A stretch of 46,316 nucleotides of DNA from the NCBI GenBank assembly GCA_900320465.1, contig ONSQ01000004.1, positions 1-46,316 on the forward strand, read 5' to 3'. Below, piece after piece: positions 41,203 to 46,316 of the stretch. The position numbers and the translations under genes are program-made. The notes below the pieces were generated by a model. It was not told the DNA's origin, did no database searches, and saw nothing but the letters and a program-made list of their open reading frames with translations. Position 1 is the stretch's first letter. The number at the start of each line of letters is the position of its first letter. The DNA is from an uncultured Eubacteriales bacterium (lineage in GTDB: Bacteria > Bacillota > Clostridia > Oscillospirales > Oscillospiraceae).

Positions 41203-41231
41203 ATTATAAAATATCCGGGGCTGTTTGTCAA
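41203..41231 (-). promoter_or_regulatory. Promoter of T-box-valS
   Basis: A full consensus promoter on the minus strand: TTGACA, 17 bases, TATAAT. Its -35 hexamer contains the TGA stop codon of trxA (41228-41230). Confidence 0.9.
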
Positions 41232-41536
41232 TAACCGGCGAGCTTTTTCAGCCCGTTCACGTCGGTCACGCCCACATTGCGGGCGATCTCCACGCCGTCC
41301 TTGAAGGCGATCAGCGTCGGGATATTGAAGATGTTGAAGCGGCCGGCGATTTCGGGCTCTTCATCCACGTCGACCTTGCCGACCTTGACAATGCCGCTCA
41401 TCTCCGCTTCGAATGCCTCCAGAATGGGGGCCTGCATTCTGCAGGGGCCGCACCAGGTGGCCCAGAAATCGACGATGGTAACGCCGCTGGCGATAGTTTC
41501 ATTAAAGCTCTTGCCGTTCAGATGTTCAACTGCCAT
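41228..41536 (-). CDS. trxA: Thioredoxin
   Basis: A 102-residue thioredoxin. Active site WATWCGPCRM (about 27-36), with Asp in IVDFWA and the cis-Pro in NIPTLIAF. Length is typical. ATG at 41536 follows AAAGGAG and is two bases after the stop of the reductase-like gene. It would reduce protein disulfides. The pairing suggests it is the partner of that flavoenzyme. Confidence 0.96.
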   Translation of the reverse strand: MAVEHLNGKSFNETIASGVTIVDFWATWCGPCRMQAPILEAFEAEMSGIVKVGKVDVDEEPEIAGRFNIFNIPTLIAFKDGVEIARNVGVTDVNGLKKLAGY

Positions 41537-41538
41537 GA

Positions 41539-42357
41539 TTATTTCTCCTTTTTGTCTATATACTCGCAAGCGGAGAGCGCCGCAACGTTGCCCTCCCCCG
41601 CGGCTTTTGCCAGCTGATACGGTTTTCCCGTACAGTCACCCGCGGCGAACACGCCCGGGATATTGGTGGACATTTTTCTGTCCGTCACGATACCGCCCTC
41701 TGCGTATTCCAGCCCCGGGACAAGCTTGGTCACCGAAACAGTGTCTTTGATAATAAAAACGCCGTCGACTTTATGCTCAGTGCCGCCGATCACAACCGTA
41801 TCGGCCTTTATTCCGCCGCGGATTTCATACCGGGCATTGTCACGGAAGCGAAGCACCGTGCAGCCGATCTTCTCCAGGAAAGCGGCATCATGATCGGATT
41901 CCTCGTTGTTGCCGATCAGGGCGACACGCTTGCCACGATAGAGCATACCGTCGCAGGTGGCGCAATAGCTCACGCCGCGGCCGAGAAATTCTCCTTCACC
42001 GGGGTAGAGCTTTTCTCGGGTGATGCCCGCCGCAAGGATCACCGCCCCGCCCATACAGAACTCGCTGCCAAAGGCCACGCCAAAGCTGTCGCCCATAGGC
42101 ATGACGCTGAGTGCTCTTCCCTGGATCACGTCGGCGCCGCAGGAGGCAAGCTGAGCGTTGAGGATATCTGCGATCTCCTTTCCTGTGGCCGCCGGGATGC
42201 CGGGATAATTGGTGATTTTCTCGGCCTTGTAAAGGCTGCTGCTCTCGGTACTGTTAGTGATCACCGCCGTGCTTTTTCCGCGGTTGGTGGCCGTCAGGGC
42301 CGCCGAGACGCCCGCGATACTGCCGCCGATGATGATCACATCGTATTTCTCTTTCAC
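41539..42357 (-). CDS. Thioredoxin reductase-like flavoprotein, probably ferredoxin-dependent (FFTR type)
   Basis: A 272-residue flavoenzyme. FAD site IIIGGSIAGVSAA (8-20), redox pair CATC (C132, C135), and GVFAAGDCTGKPYQLAKAAGEG (235-256, FAD tail) are as in TrxB. The NADPH half is short and altered: where TrxB has GGGDSAxE there is GNNEESDHDA (149-158), and the HRRD block is missing. Clostridial FFTR enzymes, which take electrons from ferredoxin rather than NADPH, show this loss. Start GTG at 42357 has AGGAAG upstream. With thioredoxin next, it would reduce TrxA. Confidence 0.82.
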   Translation of the reverse strand: MKEKYDVIIIGGSIAGVSAALTATNRGKSTAVITNSTESSSLYKAEKITNYPGIPAATGKEIADILNAQLASCGADVIQGRALSVMPMGDSFGVAFGSEFCMGGAVILAAGITREKLYPGEGEFLGRGVSYCATCDGMLYRGKRVALIGNNEESDHDAAFLEKIGCTVLRFRDNARYEIRGGIKADTVVIGGTEHKVDGVFIIKDTVSVTKLVPGLEYAEGGIVTDRKMSTNIPGVFAAGDCTGKPYQLAKAAGEGNVAALSACEYIDKKEK

Positions 42358-42396
42358 CGTATCACTTCCTTTAGAGTTCACTTTATCACATTTGTG

Positions 42397-42425
42397 TTGT
42401 AATTGCCACAAGAATCGGTTATAAT
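42397..42425 (+). promoter_or_regulatory. Promoter of glnS
   Basis: TTGTAA, a 17-base spacer, then TATAAT, 33 bases before the ATG. It lies in the short divergent region shared with the reductase-like gene. Confidence 0.75.
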
Positions 42426-42458
42426 GGCAAAGAATTTACAAATAGGAGATAATTCCGG

Positions 42459-44141
42459 ATGGACGAAACCAGAAACTTTATCGAGGAATTCGTAAAAGAA
42501 GATCTGCAGGAAGGAAACCGCTGCTACGGCATGCAGATACATACCCGCTTTCCGCCCGAACCCAACGGCTATCTTCATATCGGCCACTGCAAAGCGCTGA
42601 CCATTGATTTCAGCACGGCGGAGCATTTCGGCGGCATCTGCAACCTGCGTATGGATGACACCAACCCCGCCAAAGAAGATACCGAGTATGTAGACGCCAT
42701 TCAGGACGACATTCACTGGCTGGGTTTTGACTGGGGCGACCGCTTTTTCTACGGCTCGGATTACTTTGAAAAGACGTATGAATACGCACTGGAGCTGATC
42801 CGCAAGGGACTGGCCTATGTGTGCGAGCTGACCCCCGACCAGTTCCGGGAATACCGCGGCGATACCACTCATCCCGCCGTAAGTCCCTGGCGTGACCGGC
42901 CGATCGAAGAAAGTCTGGATCTGTTCGAGCGCATGAAAAACGGTGAGTTTGAAGAGGGCCGATACACCCTGCGCGCCAAGATCGACCTAGCCAGCGGCAA
43001 CTTCAATATGCGCGACCCGGTGCTTTATCGGATCCGGTATATCGAGCATCACCGTCAGGGCACCAAGTGGTGCATCTTCCCGATGTACGACTTTGCCCAT
43101 CCGATCCAGGACGCGCTTGAGGGCATCACCCACTCGCTCTGCTCGCTGGAATATGAAGCGCATCGTCCGCTCTACGACTGGGTCGTTTCGAATGTCTCGA
43201 TCCCCGGCATCAAGCCCCGTCAGATCGAGTTTGCCCGTCTCGGCATCAACTATACCGTCATGTCGAAAAGAAAGCTGCGCCAGCTTGTTGAAGAGGGGCG
43301 CGTCTCCGGCTGGGATGATCCCCGTATGCCGACACTGTGCGGTCTCCGCCGCCGCGGCTACACCTCCCGTTCGATCCGCACGTTCTGTGAAAAGATCGGT
43401 GTTTCCAAGGTCGACTCCACAGTCGACTGGGCGCTGCTCGAGAGCTGCCTGCGCGATGATCTGAATGAAAACGCCCGCCGTGTCATGGCCGTACTCAATC
43501 CCGTCAAGCTGACGGTGACCAATTATCCCGAGGGGAAAACCGAGCTTCTTTCGGTGGAAAACAATCCCCTGCATCCCGAAGACGGCACGCGTGAGGTCAG
43601 CTTCTCCCGCGATTTGTTCATCGAAGCAGACGATTTCATGGAAGTCCCCGCGCCGAAGTTCAAGCGTATGTATCCCGGCTTCGAGGTCCGTCTGAAGGGT
43701 GCGTATCTCGTCACCTCCACCGGCTGCCGCAAGGACGAAAACGGAAACATCGCAGAAATCTTCTGTGAATATGATCCGGAAAGCCGCGGCGGCGATCCCG
43801 CCGACGGACGCAAGGTCAAGGGCGCGACGATCCATTGGGTGGACGCCAATAACTGTGCTGACGCCGAGGTCCGTGTATACGACTATCTCTTCACCGACCC
43901 CGATCCCGACGGTCCGGACAAGAACTTCCTGGATTATATCAATCCTGATAGTCTCAAGGTGCTGACTGGCTGCAAGGTGGAGAAATGCCTCTCTGAGATC
44001 CCCATGCCGGAAAAAGGCAAGAACTCCACAGGCTTCCAGTTCATGCGTCAGGGCTACTTCTGTCTGGACAACAGGGACGCTACGCCGGAGCATCTCGTTT
44101 TCAACCGCGCCGTTGCGCTGAAGGAAAGCTTCAAGAAGTAA
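42459..44141 (+). CDS. glnS: Glutaminyl-tRNA synthetase
   Basis: A 560-residue class I synthetase. RFPPEPNGYLHIGHCKA (about 30-46, HIGH motif), RMDDTNPAKEDTEY, and VMSKRKL (KMSKS-like, about 267-273), followed by the C-terminal beta-barrel anticodon domains. This is GlnRS not GluRS: the LRMDDTNP block and long C-terminal half fit. Many Firmicutes lack GlnRS and use GatCAB instead, so a direct GlnRS suits certain Clostridia. TAGGAG precedes the ATG. Confidence 0.96.
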   Translation: MDETRNFIEEFVKEDLQEGNRCYGMQIHTRFPPEPNGYLHIGHCKALTIDFSTAEHFGGICNLRMDDTNPAKEDTEYVDAIQDDIHWLGFDWGDRFFYGSDYFEKTYEYALELIRKGLAYVCELTPDQFREYRGDTTHPAVSPWRDRPIEESLDLFERMKNGEFEEGRYTLRAKIDLASGNFNMRDPVLYRIRYIEHHRQGTKWCIFPMYDFAHPIQDALEGITHSLCSLEYEAHRPLYDWVVSNVSIPGIKPRQIEFARLGINYTVMSKRKLRQLVEEGRVSGWDDPRMPTLCGLRRRGYTSRSIRTFCEKIGVSKVDSTVDWALLESCLRDDLNENARRVMAVLNPVKLTVTNYPEGKTELLSVENNPLHPEDGTREVSFSRDLFIEADDFMEVPAPKFKRMYPGFEVRLKGAYLVTSTGCRKDENGNIAEIFCEYDPESRGGDPADGRKVKGATIHWVDANNCADAEVRVYDYLFTDPDPDGPDKNFLDYINPDSLKVLTGCKVEKCLSEIPMPEKGKNSTGFQFMRQGYFCLDNRDATPEHLVFNRAVALKESFKK

Positions 44142-44163
44142 TCGGTATTCCCAAAATAGTATT

Positions 44164-44200
44164 AAAGCGGAGAAATACGATCGTATTTCTCCGCTTTTTA
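44164..44200. terminator. Terminator between glnS and the DUF554 gene
   Basis: A perfect palindrome of 17 bases each side (44164-44180 and 44181-44197), with a T-run on the plus strand and a shorter one on the minus. Confidence 0.88.
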
Positions 44201-44227
44201 CGTTGAAAAGATAAGGACAGGTTTCAT

Positions 44228-44938
44228 TTAAAACAGACCGCCAAGCCAGGCAGCGAGGGGAAAATACAGAATCGGCAGAAAAATGCCGGGAAGCATATTT
44301 CCGATCCGGATGCGCTTATCGCTGATGCCAAGCAGGTTGATGGCCATACCAATGAACATCGTCCCGCCCACTGCGGACATTTCGGTCACCACCTCAGCAG
44401 TCAGGATCGGCGAGGCAACAGAAGCCAGAAGCGCAATGCCGCCCTCGATCACCAGCACCGAAACCGCGGAGAGCATGACGCCCGCGCCGAGAGCGGCGGA
44501 AAAGATGAGCGAGCTGATGAAATCCATGATGCTTTTTGCAATCAGAATATCATAATTGTGGTTCAGTCCTGCTTCAATGGAGCCGATCACCGTCATAGTC
44601 CCGATGCAGAAAAGCATCGTTGTGGTCATAAAGGCTTCCGCGAATGGCCCTTTGCCAAAGCGCGTACCTTTCAGACGCTCCTTGATGCGATCTGAGGCGC
44701 CGTTCATCCTGTCATCCAGCTTGAGGGCTACGCCAATGACCGTCCCGATGACCATGCAGACCATGACGATCAGGATATTGCTTGTTTTAATAGCACTCTG
44801 GACGCCAATGACAAAGGTGCAAAGCGCGATCCCCATCATGATTTCCTGTGAGTAGGATTCCTTGATCCTGCTGCCGAACAGCAGGCCCATGACAGAACCC
44901 AGCAGCACAGTGACGACATTGATCAATACTGCAGTCAT
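44228..44938 (-). CDS. DUF554-family membrane protein
   Basis: A 236-residue integral membrane protein (YdfK/YqgA type) with about six or seven helices. The start is NVVTVLLGSVMGLLFG, with IGTMTVIGSIEAGLNHNYDIL in the middle and the end LLGISDKRIRIGNMLPGIFLPILY; these blocks mark the family. The start at 44938 is chosen because GGGAGGG is 6 bases upstream; the ATG two codons before abuts that site. Function is unknown; a transporter is suspected. Confidence 0.88.
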   Translation of the reverse strand: MTAVLINVVTVLLGSVMGLLFGSRIKESYSQEIMMGIALCTFVIGVQSAIKTSNILIVMVCMVIGTVIGVALKLDDRMNGASDRIKERLKGTRFGKGPFAEAFMTTTMLFCIGTMTVIGSIEAGLNHNYDILIAKSIMDFISSLIFSAALGAGVMLSAVSVLVIEGGIALLASVASPILTAEVVTEMSAVGGTMFIGMAINLLGISDKRIRIGNMLPGIFLPILYFPLAAWLGGLF

Positions 44939-44962
44939 GAACATCCCTCCCGATTTTCTGTC

Positions 44963-44991
44963 ATCATATCACGACCGACAACATCGCGCAA
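44963..44991 (-). promoter_or_regulatory. Promoter of the DUF554 gene
   Basis: TTGCGC, 17-base spacer, TATGAT on the minus strand, preceded by TGA (extended -10), 24 bases before the ATG. Confidence 0.55.
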
Positions 44992-45018
44992 GCAATTGAT
45001 TTTTCTATACCCGTCGCA

Positions 45019-45047
45019 TTGGCTTTTTGTGTGCTTTCTGTTATACT
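45019..45047 (+). promoter_or_regulatory. Promoter of the right-edge membrane protein gene
   Basis: TTGGCT, a 17-base spacer, then TATACT, 32 bases before the proposed CTG start. Confidence 0.6.
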
Positions 45048-45079
45048 ATGTAAAGACTTTCAGGAAAGGAGGGCTTGTT

Positions 45080-46316
45080 CTGGGCGGTATCATATGGTTC
45101 ATCTTCTGGCAGGGTATCGGAATCCTGCTTGGCGTCAAACAATTTCGCGCGACGAGTCTTCCCCTGCGCGTTTACCTGGGCAGCGTCTGCGGCACTTTGC
45201 TGGCTGTGTGGCTGCCGGTTCCCTTTTCCTTTCTCTTCGGCTTTTCACTGCAGTCCCATGTTCTGAGCATACTCTGCGGTCTGTTGCTGCTTGGCTGTCT
45301 GCTGAGTCGGCGTCGGCAAGTATCCGTCGATCTTTCTGTTGAGGAAAAGAAAAAAGCCGCGCTATTCCTGGCTTTGAGCCTTCCGCTGTTTGTCTACTGT
45401 GTCTGCATCCTGCTCAGCCACACGCTTCCGGAAAGAAATGGCGCGCTGTATACCGGTCAATGCACCTTCGGCGACATGGCCATGCATTTGGGCTTCATCA
45501 CGTCCTTGGCCGAGCAGGGGCAGTTCCCGCCGGAGTACAGCATTCTACCCGGGCAGCGCTTATGCTATCCCTTCCTGTGCGACAGCGTTTCCGCATCTCT
45601 CCTGCTCCTCGGCACACCGCTTCGCTGGGCCTATATGCTGCCGGCTTTTTTTGCCTTGATGCAGGTATTTGCCGGATTTTACGCTTTAGCGACCGCGTTT
45701 TGCCGAAAAAAAGGCGCCGCAGCGCTTTCCTTCGTCTTTTTCTTTTTCAATGGCGGTTTTGGCCTGTTGTATTTTATCAAAGGCCACAGCTTCAGCGAGC
45801 TTTTTACCGGTTTCTACCACACGCCGACGAATCTGACGGATAAGGGGATCCGGTGGGTCAATGTGATCGTGGATATGCTGCTGCCTCAGCGTGCCACGCT
45901 CTTTGGCTGGGCAGCTCTGTTTGCTGCGATCTGGCTGCTGTATAGGGCGCTGTTTCTCGATGAGGACTCGTGTCTTCTGCCTGCGGGCGTCATTGGCGGT
46001 CTTCTTCCGATGCTCCACACCCATTCCTATCTGTCGCTGGGGTTTGTGGCCTTCTCCTGGCTGCTTTTCTACACGATCCGCGCACGCTTTTCCCGAAGGT
46101 CGCTGAGCAATTGGTTGAAATTCGGCGTTCCCGCCGTGCTGCTGGCCGTTCCGCAGCTGCTGCTCTGGACTTTTCATTCTGTGGAAGGCAACGAGCAGTT
46201 TCTCCGGCTCCACTGGGACTGGGTGAACAACGGACAGGAGAACTGGCTGTGGTTCTGGCTGAAAAACGTGGGCCCGCTCTTTCTGCTCTCCCCCATCGCC
46301 TTTGCTTTCTCCGACC
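45080..46316 (+). CDS. Polytopic membrane protein, possible GT-C glycosyltransferase (3' end cut by edge)
   Basis: An open frame of 412 codons running off the right edge, with about nine to ten hydrophobic stretches. The first helix is VLGGIIWFIFWQGIGILLGV. A loop holds FGDMAMHLGFITSLAEQGQFPPEYSILPG, then YPFLCDSVSASLLLLG. A D-x-x-H near the first loop followed by such a block recalls GT-C lipid-sugar transferases, but this is only a resemblance. No ATG, GTG or TTG suits the N-terminus. A CTG at 45080, 7 bases after AGGAGG (45067-45072), fits best. Confidence 0.7.
   Translation, partial: MGGIIWFIFWQGIGILLGVKQFRATSLPLRVYLGSVCGTLLAVWLPVPFSFLFGFSLQSHVLSILCGLLLLGCLLSRRRQVSVDLSVEEKKKAALFLALSLPLFVYCVCILLSHTLPERNGALYTGQCTFGDMAMHLGFITSLAEQGQFPPEYSILPGQRLCYPFLCDSVSASLLLLGTPLRWAYMLPAFFALMQVFAGFYALATAFCRKKGAAALSFVFFFFNGGFGLLYFIKGHSFSELFTGFYHTPTNLTDKGIRWVNVIVDMLLPQRATLFGWAALFAAIWLLYRALFLDEDSCLLPAGVIGGLLPMLHTHSYLSLGFVAFSWLLFYTIRARFSRRSLSNWLKFGVPAVLLAVPQLLLWTFHSVEGNEQFLRLHWDWVNNGQENWLWFWLKNVGPLFLLSPIAFAFSD

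Noticed and set aside
1-46316. CRISPR arrays, insertion sequences, integrases, rRNA operons
   Set aside because: I looked through both strands for repeat spacers, transposase motifs and rRNA blocks and found none; only one tRNA.

Overview
This window looks like core chromosome from a spore-forming, GC-rich member of the Clostridia. An Oscillospiraceae-type gut bacterium is my best guess, from gene content and codon choice rather than any marker gene. The reasons are a spoIIAA-spoIIAB-sigF operon, T-box leaders on two aminoacyl-tRNA synthetase genes, RNase J, RNase M5, clostridial-type sigma-A promoters with AGGAGG ribosome sites, and a thioredoxin reductase homologue without NADPH motifs. I see no phage, insertion sequence, CRISPR array or rRNA operon. 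No gap between genes exceeds about 300 bases.

Layout, left to right. 1-1.4 kb (minus): a truncated Sfp-type phosphopantetheinyl transferase, an HD-domain hydrolase and a small lipoprotein. 1.5-4.0 kb (plus): rlmD, a TraX-like membrane protein and a GNAT acetyltransferase. 4.1-5.5 kb: a LysR regulator divergent from secG. 5.6-9.0 kb (minus): rpe, recR, RNase J and an ArsC/Spx-like protein. 9.2-12.0 kb (plus): XpaC, TelA, a short LemA-like protein and a YbaK deacylase. 12.2-15.2 kb (plus): a 902-residue Fe-S/FAD oxidoreductase overlapping hypA. 15.3-18.2 kb (minus): a fused ABC ATPase-permease. 18.3 kb: tRNA-Arg(CCT), then a small membrane protein whose 3' end overlaps rnmV on the other strand. 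18.7-28.5 kb (minus): mltG, a U32 protein, T-box-alaS, a HIT protein, comEC, holA and rnmV. 28.7 kb (plus): a 43-residue Cys-rich membrane peptide. 28.9-33.3 kb (minus): prfC, a cyclodeaminase, a sirtuin, a TagA/WecG glycosyltransferase and tmk. 33.3-36.7 kb (minus): a FliB-like protein and a PcrA/UvrD helicase. 36.7-41.2 kb (minus): T-box-valS followed by the spoIIA operon. 41.2-42.4 kb (minus): a thioredoxin reductase-like flavoprotein and thioredoxin. 42.5-46.3 kb: glnS, a DUF554 membrane protein, and a polytopic membrane protein cut by the right edge.

Most of the window is housekeeping: translation (alaS, valS, glnS, prfC, rlmD, YbaK, tRNA-Arg), RNA processing (RNase J, RNase M5), DNA replication and repair (holA, recR, pcrA, tmk), protein export (secG) and cell envelope (mltG, tagA). 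The most interesting items are the HTH/Fe-S/GltD/ferredoxin fusion coupled to an orphan HypA, a candidate ferredoxin-type thioredoxin reductase, the two tiny membrane proteins, and several compact control arrangements. These include two predicted leaderless genes, T-box promoters whose -35 box contains the upstream stop codon, and a terminator sharing bases with a spoIIA promoter.

All calls come from reading the sequence and recognising families. No database search was run.
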